A stretch of DNA of 64,000 bases from the NCBI RefSeq assembly GCF_026343295.1, contig NZ_JAPELY010000001.1:310001-374000 (forward strand), in the 5' to 3' direction. The translations under genes and the position numbers were made by a program. This stretch comes from Streptomyces sp. NBC_00083. GTDB lineage: Bacteria; Actinomycetota; Actinomycetes; Streptomycetales; Streptomycetaceae. Below are positions 56,112 to 64,000 of this stretch, in pieces; within the stretch, counting starts at the first letter, position 1; every line of letters starts with the position of its first letter. The notes below the pieces were generated by a model. It saw only the letters and a list, made by a program, of their open reading frames with translations. It made no database searches and had not been told where the DNA came from.

Positions 56112-57098
56112 ATGACGACAGGTCGGCTCGGGCAGCATGCCGCGCCACCGAACGCGGCCTACGCCGGGCAGGTCGTGCACTTCCCGGACCCGGTAAGGGC
56201 CGCCCGGCATCCCAGAGGGGTGCGGGTGGACGAGAACGGCTTCCCGGTCTTCTCCGCGTACGCCCGCGCGGCGGTGGAGATCGCCGAGCCGCCCGAGGGG
56301 TTCGGGGTGGACGAGCTACGCCTGACCGACTACGTGTCGGCGAACGCGGCGCTGGCCGCGTCGGGGCACGAGCTGTGGGACACGATCGCCGCGGTGGCGA
56401 CGCCGCACGGCTGGACGTGGCACCACGTGGCGGGCGGCCGCCGGCTGGAGCTGGTGCCGGTCGAGGTGAAGGCGCTGTTGCGGCACTTCGGCGGTCTGGC
56501 GACGGCGCAGGTCGAGCACGGCAAGCGGGGCACGCGTCCGTTGCAGGAGACGCGGCCCGCGCACTTCGGTCTGCCGAAGGGTTCGGTGGCGGTGTCGGAG
56601 TCCCAACTCCTCGGTGTCGAGGAGGACTTGGGGTACCGGCTGCCGGGTGCCTACCGTTCGTTCCTGAAGGCGGCGGGCGGCTGCGCCCCGGTCGGCGCGG
56701 CGCTCGACGCGGAGCTGGGGCTCCTGGTGGACCAGCCGTTCTTCACGGTGCGCGACGAGGCGGCCGTCAATGACCTCGTCTACATCAACAAGTGTCTGCG
56801 TGATCACCTCACCAAGGACTATCTCGGCGTCGCCTTCGTGCAGGGCGGGATCCTCGCCGTGAAGGTGCGCGGGGCCGCGACCGGTTCGGTGTGGTTCTGC
56901 GCGTACGACGACGCCCGGGACCAGGACGGGCTGAGTGTGAACGAGCGGGTGGAGCGGCTGCTGCTGCCCTGCGGTGACGACTTCGACGCGTTCCTGGCGC
57001 GACTCGCGGGCAATCCGCCGGAGCTGGAGACCGTGGCGAACCTGATGGTGGACGGCGGCTTCGCGCGCGTCGTCGAGACGACCTCGGTAGGGGAGTGA
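56112..57098 (+). CDS. WHH-type HNH nuclease domain fused to SUKH-1 (SMI1/KNR4) domain
   Basis: 328-residue protein with two parts. Residues ~36-130 match the HNH/ENDO VII 'WHH' toxin nuclease pattern: NGFPVFSAYA (42-51), DYVSANAA, TPHGWTWHH (W103 H104 H105), LELVP (112-116) and RHFGG (124-128). Residues ~160-303 are SUKH-1/SMI1-KNR4: SESQLLGVEEDLGYRLPGAYRSFLKAAGG, YINKCLRDHL, FDAFLARL. Public annotation usually calls such genes 'SMI1/KNR4 family' only. There is no secretion signal. AGGGGG precedes the ATG at 56112. The next gene follows with near-overlap. Confidence 0.82.
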   Translation: MTTGRLGQHAAPPNAAYAGQVVHFPDPVRAARHPRGVRVDENGFPVFSAYARAAVEIAEPPEGFGVDELRLTDYVSANAALAASGHELWDTIAAVATPHGWTWHHVAGGRRLELVPVEVKALLRHFGGLATAQVEHGKRGTRPLQETRPAHFGLPKGSVAVSESQLLGVEEDLGYRLPGAYRSFLKAAGGCAPVGAALDAELGLLVDQPFFTVRDEAAVNDLVYINKCLRDHLTKDYLGVAFVQGGILAVKVRGAATGSVWFCAYDDARDQDGLSVNERVERLLLPCGDDFDAFLARLAGNPPELETVANLMVDGGFARVVETTSVGE

Positions 57099-57106
57099 GC
57101 CGGCCG

Positions 57107-59881
57107 ATGGTGACTTTCGCTCAGGCGCAGGAGCGCGCGGAAGAGTGGATCAACGGCGATGTGCCCGCGTATCAGCACCGTGAGGTGCGGGTGCGGGAGT
57201 TCGAGCTGGGTTTCGTGGTGTGGGCCGAGGACCGGGAGAACGGGCCCTCGGTCGACGGTGGCGCGCAGCGCCTGGTGATCGCCCGGGACAGCGGGGACGC
57301 CTCGCTGTGGCCGGCGCTGCCGGTGGGTGAGGTGATCCGCCGGTACGAGGAGGAGTACGGGGTGCCCGAGAACGCGCCGGCGGCGCCGGAGCCTCCGGCA
57401 CGCATCGATCTGAACCAGACGTCGTTCCTGCTGAGCCCGCCGGAGTGGTTGCAGGAGGCGGCCGACCGGCTGGGCATCCCGGACCGGCGGGGCGAGGGCG
57501 CCGCCGCCTCCGGTGCGGCCGGCAGCCCCGCGGGGCCCGTGGGCGCCGCGCCGTCGGCGCCCGCCGAGCCCGCGTGGCCGGCCGCCGCCGCTTCCCCGTC
57601 CGGTTCCGCTTCCGGTTTGGGTGCGAGTGCGGGTGTGGGTGTGGGTGCGCCGCAGGGTCCGGGTTCCGGTGCGGACGTTTCCGCCGGGGCCACTCCTTGG
57701 GCCGGCACGGACACCAACGCCGGGTCGGACGACGGCTCGGTGCCGTTGCCCGCCACGGTGTACGCGCCCGCCCTGTCCGGTTCGGACGGTGCCGACGCGG
57801 CCCCGCCCAGGGTGCTGCCCGAGGCGAAGACGGCGCTGATGTCGGGCGGCAGCCAGCTGCCCCCGACCGCGGTCGCGCCCGCCTACGACCCGCAGCAGGG
57901 CGCGCAGGGCATGCCGGGTGCTCCGGCGCAGGGTGCGACCCCGCCGCCCGCGGCGCCGTCCGCGTACGACCCGCAGCCGGGCGCGACCCCGTCGCCCGTC
58001 GGGCCCGCGGCCCCGCCCGTCGCGCACCCCGCGCCCTCGGCCGCCGTGCCGCCGGGCGCCGGGGACATCGCGGACGCCGCGACCAGCAAGGCGGTCGGTC
58101 CGCCGCCGGGTGCGCGGGCCTCGCGCGGCGGGGGTTCGACGACTCCGCCGCCGCCCGGCGCGCCGGGAACTCCGGGTGCCCGTCCGGGCGTTCCCACGGC
58201 GGGCCCGGTGCCGGGTTCGACGCCGCCGCCGGGTGCGTCGAGCGGCGGCTATCTGCCCACGCAGCTCGTGTCGCAGCTCGGGCCGGAGGGGCAGGGGGCG
58301 CAGCCGCCCCGGCCGCCCGGCTCGCCGACCCCGCCGCCCGCGCGGGGCGACGTGCACCATGCCGCGACGATGTTCGCGGACCCGAGCCTCGGCGGTCAGT
58401 CGGGCCTCGCGGCGCCGGTGCCGCCGGGTCCGCCCGGTGCCCCTGTGCCGCCCGGCCCTCCGGGGGCCCCGGGCCGGCCGGGTGCTCCGGTGCCGCCCGC
58501 GCCTCCCGGTGTGCCGCAGACGCCGCCCGGCGGTGTGCACCATGCCGCGACGATGTTCGCCGACCCCGGCCACCTGGGCCCCGCGGGTCCCGGCGGGCCG
58601 GGCGTGCCGATGCCCCCGGGTCAGCCGGGAGCCCCGGGCGCGCCGCTGCCGCCCGGTCAGCCCGGTGCCCCGGGTGGGCCCGGTGCTCCGCTGCCGCCCG
58701 CCGCTCCCGGCGCGCCGGGTGCTCCCGGCGGCGGTGTGCACCACGCGGCCACGATGCTGGCGGGCCCCACGCCGATGGGTCCCGGGCAGATGGGTCCCGG
58801 TGGCGGGGTGCCGCAGCCTCCCGGGCCGCCCGGCATGCCGCCCGGTGGCGCGGTGCCGCAGCCGCCGCCCGCGTACGGCTATCCCCAGCAGCCCCCGGCG
58901 GGGCTGCCCACGGTGGGCCCCGGCTACCAGGCGGTGCTGCGCTACCGTGCGCCCGACGGCTCCGAGCAGCAGCTCATCCGCCGTTCGGCGCCGGGCATTC
59001 CGCACCCGGAGTGGCAGATCTTCCATGAGCTGCGGTCGATGAACGTGCCCGCGGACCACGTCCTCGAACTCCACACCGAGCTGGAGTCGTGCGAGCTGCC
59101 GGGCGGCTACTGCGCGCGGATGATCCGTGAGCAGTGGCCGCAGGTGCGGATCACGCATGTCGCCCCGTACGGCAAGGACCACGGCTCGCGCCGTCAGGGC
59201 GTGCAGCATCTGCTCACCCACCAGGGCGAGTTGGCGCAGGTCGCGGACGGGCCCGCCCGGCCGCAGCCGGTGCGGGCGCCGATTCCGGCGGTGCAGCCGG
59301 TGCCACCCCTGCCGCCGGAGGGAGTGGCGCACGAGCTGGCGGGCGCGTTCGGTGCGCAGGGCGTGTTCCGTTTCGACCAGCGCGCGGTGTCGCGTCAGGG
59401 CGTGCCGGAGGTCGTCGCGGTCACGCTGGTGTGGGCGGGGCTTCCGGTGGACCTGGGCCCGTTCTTCTGGGCGCAGGCCGTGCCGGGCCAGCCGGTGCCG
59501 ACGCTGGCGGAGCTCGCGCAGCAGCGCGGGGTGCAGCCGGCCGCGGACGCGGGTTCGTACCTGGTGATGGGCTCCGACTTCGGGCGGGCGATCTGTGTCC
59601 AGTACGGGACCGCGAACATCGTGGCGGTGCCGGTGGAGGCGGGGCCCGGCGGTCAGTCGGTGCCGCCGCAGTTCGTGAACTCGGGGCTGCCCGAGTTCGT
59701 ACGGTCCCTCGCGCTGCTCGGCCGGATGTGGCGGCTGCGGTTCGGACTCAACCCGGAGCAGGCGGGCCGCTGGACGGTCGACTTCCAGGCGCAGCTCGCG
59801 GCGCTCGACCCGGCGGCGCTGGCGTCGCCGGAGAGCTGGTGGTCGGTGCTGCTCGAGCAGATGTGGGACGGGCTGCTCTGA
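57107..59881 (+). CDS. Imm35-like / Pro-rich / nucleotide deaminase / SUKH-4 fusion protein
   Basis: 924-residue multidomain protein. Residues ~1-85 (TFAQAQERAEEWINGD...VIRRYEEEYG) resemble the YrhB/Imm35 immunity domain. A 500-residue Pro/Gly/Ala-rich linker holds three VHHAATM(F/L)A motifs. A nucleic-acid/nucleotide deaminase-like domain follows (~610-700) with H656-T-E658 and C662-x6-C669 in HTELESCELPGGYC. A SUKH-4-type domain ends it (~720-924: RQGVPEVV, GLPEFVRSLALLGRMW, WWSVLLEQMWDGL). No signal peptide. ATG at 57107 is preferred (GGGGAG 11 bases upstream); a GTG at 57095 overlaps the upstream stop. Confidence 0.82.
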   Translation: MVTFAQAQERAEEWINGDVPAYQHREVRVREFELGFVVWAEDRENGPSVDGGAQRLVIARDSGDASLWPALPVGEVIRRYEEEYGVPENAPAAPEPPARIDLNQTSFLLSPPEWLQEAADRLGIPDRRGEGAAASGAAGSPAGPVGAAPSAPAEPAWPAAAASPSGSASGLGASAGVGVGAPQGPGSGADVSAGATPWAGTDTNAGSDDGSVPLPATVYAPALSGSDGADAAPPRVLPEAKTALMSGGSQLPPTAVAPAYDPQQGAQGMPGAPAQGATPPPAAPSAYDPQPGATPSPVGPAAPPVAHPAPSAAVPPGAGDIADAATSKAVGPPPGARASRGGGSTTPPPPGAPGTPGARPGVPTAGPVPGSTPPPGASSGGYLPTQLVSQLGPEGQGAQPPRPPGSPTPPPARGDVHHAATMFADPSLGGQSGLAAPVPPGPPGAPVPPGPPGAPGRPGAPVPPAPPGVPQTPPGGVHHAATMFADPGHLGPAGPGGPGVPMPPGQPGAPGAPLPPGQPGAPGGPGAPLPPAAPGAPGAPGGGVHHAATMLAGPTPMGPGQMGPGGGVPQPPGPPGMPPGGAVPQPPPAYGYPQQPPAGLPTVGPGYQAVLRYRAPDGSEQQLIRRSAPGIPHPEWQIFHELRSMNVPADHVLELHTELESCELPGGYCARMIREQWPQVRITHVAPYGKDHGSRRQGVQHLLTHQGELAQVADGPARPQPVRAPIPAVQPVPPLPPEGVAHELAGAFGAQGVFRFDQRAVSRQGVPEVVAVTLVWAGLPVDLGPFFWAQAVPGQPVPTLAELAQQRGVQPAADAGSYLVMGSDFGRAICVQYGTANIVAVPVEAGPGGQSVPPQFVNSGLPEFVRSLALLGRMWRLRFGLNPEQAGRWTVDFQAQLAALDPAALASPESWWSVLLEQMWDGLL

Positions 59882-60145
59882 CCGCTGCCGCGGCCGTCGC
59901 TGCTGCCGTGGTCGTGGTCGTGTCGAGGCGCTCACCGCGCGGGTCGTGGTGGGCGCCTCGGCCGTTCCGGCGGCCGGTGCGGTGGTCGTTTCGGTGGTCG
60001 CTCCCCTCGTCCGTCGTCCCGCTTTCACGCGATGTCCCTTTCTGACGCCGATTGACGCATCCTTGACCGTGTCATGTGGGCGGAGTGTCGCCATATCGGC
60101 CCCTTCGTTTCGATCGGCCGGGGTGCGGGAGAGAGGGCTTTCGGG

Positions 60146-61039
60146 ATGAGCGCAGCATCGGTGCCGTCGTCGGCGCGGCCGTTCGGGACCGGCCGGGGTC
60201 GTGGCTACCGTCCCGACCAGGTCGACCCCGCGGTGGCCCGGCTCGTACGGGAGGCGGAGGCGGCGCGGGAGCGGGAGGCGCGGCTCGCCGTGCTCGCCGA
60301 CGAGCTGACCGAGCGTGCGGCGCGGCTGCGCGAGCAGGTCGCCGGGCTCGCGCCGCAGACGTACGAGGCGCTCGGCGGACAGGCCCGTGAGCTGTACGCG
60401 CTCTGCGCCGAGGAGGCCGACGAGCTGCGGGCCGCGGCGGAGGAGGCGGCGGCCGACGAGGTACGTGCCGCGGAGGATGCGGGCCGGGCGGCGCGGGACG
60501 CGGCGCGGGCGCACAGCGAGGCGGTGCTCGCCGACGCGCAGGAGTGGGCCGAGCGGCGGCTGCTCGCGGCCGGTACGGAGGCGGACGAGGTACGGGGCTC
60601 CGCGCGCGGCGAGGCGGAGCAGATGCGTACGGAGGCGGCCGGAGAGCTGGCCGCCGCGGTCCGCCGCTGCGAGGCGCAGCTGGCCGAGCTGGAGCGGGAC
60701 CATGCGGAGGCGCTGGTCGCGGAGGAACGCGAACGGGCGGCGCGCGAGGGGCAGTTGGAGGCGCGGGTCGCGGAGCTGACGCGTGCGGCGGAGGCGGCGC
60801 TCGACGGCGCGCGGCGTGGTTTCGCCGAGGCGGAGGAGGGTGCGCGGCGCGCGGAGGAGGCGGCGCAGGCGCGCGCGGACGAGCTGCTGGCGGAGGCGGG
60901 TGCGAGTGCGGGGCGGGTTGTGGGGGAGGCGGAGGGGGTGGTGGCTGAGCATGAGGTTGAGCGGGTGGCGATGCGGGCGCACATGGCGCACGTACGCGAC
61001 GCCCTGTCCTCCCTGACGGGCCGCCGCCCTTCGCCCTGA
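60146..61039 (+). CDS. Ala/Glu-rich coiled-coil protein ('cellulose-binding' type)
   Basis: 297-residue protein. After a short disordered N-terminus with GRGRGYRPDQVD, residues ~35-290 form an almost continuous Ala/Glu/Arg-rich coiled coil. Proteins of this type in Streptomyces are often annotated 'cellulose-binding protein' and relate to the DivIVA/FilP/Scy cytoskeletal coiled coils of hyphal tips; a structural rather than enzymatic role is likely. GAGAGGG lies nine bases before the ATG at 60146. The 264-base gap before it holds no gene, only GTGGTCGTGGTCGTG-type simple repeats and TTGAC motifs at 60052 and 60063. Confidence 0.83.
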   Translation: MSAASVPSSARPFGTGRGRGYRPDQVDPAVARLVREAEAAREREARLAVLADELTERAARLREQVAGLAPQTYEALGGQARELYALCAEEADELRAAAEEAAADEVRAAEDAGRAARDAARAHSEAVLADAQEWAERRLLAAGTEADEVRGSARGEAEQMRTEAAGELAAAVRRCEAQLAELERDHAEALVAEERERAAREGQLEARVAELTRAAEAALDGARRGFAEAEEGARRAEEAAQARADELLAEAGASAGRVVGEAEGVVAEHEVERVAMRAHMAHVRDALSSLTGRRPSP

Positions 61040-61560
61040 CGGGCCGCCCCCCTTTGCCCTGACGGGCCGCCCCCGAACCGCTCCAGTCCCTTCGGCCCCA
61101 TGCCCCCTTGCCCCCCTGCCCCTGGTCGGCACCGGCCGCAGACAGCCGACCGAGGGTGCCGGCCCGGCCCCTGAAGCTGCCTCCGCCTGCGGACCGTGCC
61201 CACGTCTCGCGCAGTTCCCCGCGCCCCTGAGGCCTCGTTTGTCTGCAGTCCGTGCGTGGTTGCTCGCGCAGTTCCCCGCGCCCCTGGCTACGCCGTGCGA
61301 ACCGGCATGCACAGTGCCCGCGCCCTTGGCACGTCGTGCGAACCGGCACGCACAGTGCCCGCGCCCCTGGCACGTCTTGCGCACCCGGCGTGCACAGCGC
61401 CCGGTCCCCTCACCCCGTCGACCACCGCCAGAGCTAAGGGGCGCGGGGAACTGCGCGAGCACCCCCCACCGGCTCGCGGTCGAAGTCGGGTTTTAGGGGC
61501 GCGGGGAACTGCGCGAATGCCGGGCACGGTTCGTAGGCGTACCTGCGGCGCACCCGCACC
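61040..61560. repeat. Intergenic repeat cluster with a 41-bp tandem array
   Basis: Gene-free. Module B cores (CGCAGTTCCCCGCGCCCC) occur near 61208 and 61267 and in reverse near 61438 and 61497. Between them a 41-base unit containing CGTGCGAACCGGC...CACAGTGCCCGCGCCC is repeated about three times (starts near 61294, 61335, 61376), the last copy diverged. GACGGGCCGCC repeats lie at 61016-61070. Confidence 0.8.
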
Positions 61561-61801
61561 CCCCGGACGGGAGCCCCTAGGGGGTGGGCCCTACTCCGGG
61601 GCAGGGGGCGGTCGTCCCGGCGGAGGAGGTGACGCGCCCCGCCCTCTCCTTACCTTGGTTTTAGGGGGAGCGAGCCCACCGGGCGGGGTGGGGAAAACCC
61701 CACCTCAAGACTGCGCTGGGCACCAGGGCGCAAGGCCCCGCGTTGCCCGAGACTCAAGACGTACGTCAGCGACTGGCTGAAAATGACCTAGGAGAATCAC
61801 C
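61561..61801 (+). promoter_or_regulatory. Upstream region of the ABC transporter operon
   Basis: A GC-rich region with a GGTGGGG-AAAA-CCCCACC hairpin (61687-61704), the palindrome GACGTACGTC (61756-61765) and a clear ribosome-binding site AGGAGAA before the GTG at 61802. AT-richer TTACCTTGGTTTTAGG (61650-61665) is the likeliest promoter location. No gene is supported. Confidence 0.45.
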
Positions 61802-62599
61802 GTGACAACGGCTGTGACCATTCCCCGGCACGGGGGCACCGGCGGCACCGGAGGACGTACGGCGGTCGCGGCTCGGGCGCGCCAGGTCGTGAAGGCGTAC
61901 GGGGCGGGGGAGACCCGGGTCGTGGCGCTCGATCACGTCGATGTCGACATAGCCCGGGGGCAGTTCACCGCGATCATGGGCCCGTCGGGCTCCGGCAAGT
62001 CCACGCTCATGCACTGCCTCGCCGGCCTCGACACCGTGACGAGCGGTCAGATCTACCTGGACGAGACCGAGATCACCGGCCTCAAGGACAAGAAGCTGAC
62101 CCAGCTGCGCCGGGACCGGATCGGGTTCATCTTCCAGGCGTTCAACCTGCTGCCGACGCTGAACGCGCTGGAGAACATCACGCTGCCGATGGACATCGCG
62201 GGCCGCAAGCCCGACGCGCAGTGGCTGGACCGGGTGGTGGAGACGGTGGGCCTCGCGGGGCGGCTCAAGCACCGGCCCACCCAGCTCTCCGGCGGCCAAC
62301 AGCAACGCGTCGCCGTGGCACGGGCGTTGGCGGCGCGGCCGGAGATCATCTTCGGTGACGAGCCGACCGGAAACCTCGACTCGCGGGCCGGCGCCGAGGT
62401 GCTCGGCTTCCTGCGCCAGTCCGTCGACGAGCTGGGTCAGACCATCGTGATGGTCACCCACGACCCGGTGGCCGCCTCCTACGCGGACCGGGTGCTCTAC
62501 CTCGCCGACGGCCGCATCGTCGACGAGATGCTCCGCCCCACCGCCGAGGCCGTCCTCGACCGGATGAAGGACTTCGACGCGCGGGGGCGTACGTCATGA
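61802..62599 (+). CDS. ABC transporter ATP-binding protein (MacB/LolD type)
   Basis: 265-residue ATPase of the FtsX/MacB-type ABC family. Walker [10 protein letters not shown] (~residue 60), Q-loop FQAFNLLP, signature [15 protein letters not shown], Walker [13 protein letters not shown] and switch His VTHDP are intact. The '[10 protein letters not shown]' and 'QAFNLLPTL' patterns are characteristic of MacB/LolD-like, not importer, ATPases. The stop overlaps the permease start (ATGA). Confidence 0.95.
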   Translation: MTTAVTIPRHGGTGGTGGRTAVAARARQVVKAYGAGETRVVALDHVDVDIARGQFTAIMGPSGSGKSTLMHCLAGLDTVTSGQIYLDETEITGLKDKKLTQLRRDRIGFIFQAFNLLPTLNALENITLPMDIAGRKPDAQWLDRVVETVGLAGRLKHRPTQLSGGQQQRVAVARALAARPEIIFGDEPTGNLDSRAGAEVLGFLRQSVDELGQTIVMVTHDPVAASYADRVLYLADGRIVDEMLRPTAEAVLDRMKDFDARGRTS

Positions 62600-64000
62600 G
62601 CGTGCTCAAGACCTCGCTGCGCAACTTCCTCGCGCACAAGGGGCGGATGGCGCTGTCGGGCGTCGCGGTCCTGCTGTCCGTGGCGTTCGTCTGCGGCACG
62701 CTCGTCTTCACCGACACCATGAACACCACCTTCGACAAGCTGTTCGCGGCGACCTCGGCCGACGTGACCGTCAGCCCCAAGTCGGCCACCGCGGACGGCG
62801 CCCCGTCGCAGACGGGCAAGCCCGACGCACTGCCCGGCTCGCTCGTCGCCAAGGTCGCCAAGGTGCCCGGCGTGCGCACGGCGCAGGGCGCGGTCGGCAG
62901 CACCGGCGTCACCGTCGTCGACGCCAAGAACGAGAACGTGGGCTCCACCAACGGCGCCCCGACCATCGCCGGCAACTGGACCGACAACGACCTCAAGGCG
63001 ATGGAGATCACCTCGGGCCGTGCCCCGCGCGGGCCGACCGAGATGATGGTCGACGCCGACACCGCCGACAAGCACCACCTCAAGATCGGCGACGAGCTGC
63101 GCACCATCGCCGTCACCGGCGACTTCACCGCGAAGATCACCGGCATCGCCACCTTCAAGGTGACCAACCCCGGCGCGGCCGTCGTCTACTTCGACACCGC
63201 GACCGCGCAGCGTGAACTCCTCGGCGGCACCGGTCAGTTCACCCAGATCAACGTCACCGCGGCGGACGGCGTCAGCGACCCCCAGCTCAAGCGGGACGTG
63301 GCGGCGGCGCTCGGCTCGGGCCCGTACAAGCTCCAGACGGCGAAGGAGGCGGCGGACGACAGCCGCGCCAGTGTCGGCTCGTTCCTCGACGTCATGAAGT
63401 GGGCGATGCTCGGCTTCGCCCTGATCGCCTTCCTCGTCGGCATCTTCCTCATCGTCAACACGTTCTCGATGCTGGTCACCCAGCGCACCCGCGAGATCGG
63501 CCTGATGCGCGCCGTCGGCTCCAGCCGCAAGCAGGTCAACCGGTCCGTGCTGGTGGAGGCGCTGCTGCTCGGCGTGGTCGGCTCGCTCCTCGGGGTCGGC
63601 GCGGGCGTCGGTCTCGCGGTCGGTCTGATGAAGCTGATGGGCTCCATCGGCATGGAGCTGTCGACCGGCGACCTCACCGTGCGGTGGACGACGCCCGTCA
63701 TCGGGCTGGTCCTCGGCGTCGTGGTGACCGTCGTCGCCGCCTACGTCCCGGCCCGACGCGCGGGAAAGATCTCGCCGATGGCCGCGCTGCGGGACGCCGG
63801 CACCCCGGCCGACGGCAAGGCGGGCGCGATCCGTGCCGCCATCGGGCTCGTCCTGACCGGCGCGGGCACCGCCGCCCTGTTCGCCTCCGCCAACTCCTCG
63901 AAGGCGGCGGCCGGTTCGGGCCTGCTCGGGCTCGGCGTGGTGCTCACCCTGATCGGCTTCGTCGTCGTCGGACCGCTGCTCGCGGGCGGTGTGGTGCGGG
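62596..64000 (+). CDS. FtsX/MacB-type ABC permease (3' end missing)
   Basis: At least 468 residues, truncated by the window edge. N-terminal membrane helix (~18-38), a large extracytoplasmic MacB_PCD domain (~40-265), then FtsX helices (~270-295, VMKWAMLGFALIAFLVGIFLIVN; ~320-350; ~365-390) with the conserved TQRTREIGLMRAVGSS loop contacting the ATPase. A second hydrophobic block begins near residue 415, suggesting the tandem two-FtsX form common in actinobacteria. Probable mechanotransmission or export; cargo unknown. Confidence 0.93.
   Translation, partial: MSVLKTSLRNFLAHKGRMALSGVAVLLSVAFVCGTLVFTDTMNTTFDKLFAATSADVTVSPKSATADGAPSQTGKPDALPGSLVAKVAKVPGVRTAQGAVGSTGVTVVDAKNENVGSTNGAPTIAGNWTDNDLKAMEITSGRAPRGPTEMMVDADTADKHHLKIGDELRTIAVTGDFTAKITGIATFKVTNPGAAVVYFDTATAQRELLGGTGQFTQINVTAADGVSDPQLKRDVAAALGSGPYKLQTAKEAADDSRASVGSFLDVMKWAMLGFALIAFLVGIFLIVNTFSMLVTQRTREIGLMRAVGSSRKQVNRSVLVEALLLGVVGSLLGVGAGVGLAVGLMKLMGSIGMELSTGDLTVRWTTPVIGLVLGVVVTVVAAYVPARRAGKISPMAALRDAGTPADGKAGAIRAAIGLVLTGAGTAALFASANSSKAAAGSGLLGLGVVLTLIGFVVVGPLLAGGVVR

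Noticed and set aside
56819-61462. Minus-strand open frame of over 1,500 codons opposite the SUKH/deaminase and coiled-coil genes
   Set aside because: It mirrors the codon bias of real plus-strand genes; translation is Arg/Pro/His-rich with no domain.

Overview
The window is typical Streptomyces chromosome. GC content is very high, with almost all third codon positions G or C. Starts are often GTG, genes overlap by GTGA or ATGA, and Streptomyces hallmark genes are present (galTEK operon, tamR/tam, pmt, rpfB, an HTH-DUF5753/DUF397 pair). From memory, gene order from pmt-rsmI-tatD-rpfB-ksgA-ispE through gal, tamR-tam, ppc, pth-rplY, prs-glmU to a MacB-type ABC pair matches the core-chromosome block of Streptomyces coelicolor around SCO3110-SCO3157. 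That match was not checked by alignment. No insertion sequence, prophage or CRISPR array was seen.

Layout. 1-4.7 kb: end of an ECF-type ATPase gene, a beta-lactamase-fold serine hydrolase overlapping an SDR dehydrogenase, then a leftward FAD monooxygenase. 4.8-15.6 kb: EamA exporter, penicillin-binding transpeptidase and protein O-mannosyltransferase (leftward), then rsmI, a zinc-ribbon protein with a structured leader, tatD, rpfB, ksgA and ispE (rightward). 15.6-27.4 kb: two tandem Ser/Thr kinases with PQQ-type beta-propellers, a DUF397/HTH pair, an ABC-F ATPase, and two tandem membrane-anchored PQQ-propeller proteins. 27.6-37.9 kb: a LuxR-type regulator with a degenerate receiver, an SSS transporter divergent from galT-galE-galK, a GNAT protein, a second LuxR-type regulator, and tamR/tam. 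38-46.6 kb: a secreted VCBS-repeat protein, a TetR-desaturase pair, ppc, a membrane protein, pth and rplY. 46.9-54.1 kb: LysR plus a cytosolic beta-lactamase-like protein, prs, glmU, tRNA-Gln(UUG), an HTH/LAGLIDADG-like protein, and an orphan sensor kinase. 54.5-59.9 kb: the most unusual locus. 60.1-64 kb: a coiled-coil protein and an ABC transporter that runs off the right edge.

The best candidate for an undescribed system is 54.5-59.9 kb. Four adjacent genes combine domains of polymorphic toxins with SUKH-superfamily immunity domains, and none has a visible secretion signal: SUKH-3; a YwqJ-type deaminase containing a rare TTA codon; a WHH-type HNH nuclease fused to SUKH-1; and an Imm35-like / proline-rich / nucleotide-deaminase / SUKH-4 fusion. 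Catalytic motifs are largely intact. This suggests cytosolic toxin-immunity proteins in cis, with one arm under bldA (UUA tRNA) control. The only other TTA codon I found by eye is in the HTH/LAGLIDADG-like gene beside tRNA-Gln.

Most gaps, especially between convergent genes, are filled by a mosaic family of GC-rich repeats built from three recurring modules. Several genes (tatD, ksgA, the sensor kinase, possibly pmt) have a TANNNT -10 box only 6-7 bases before the start codon, suggesting leaderless mRNAs.
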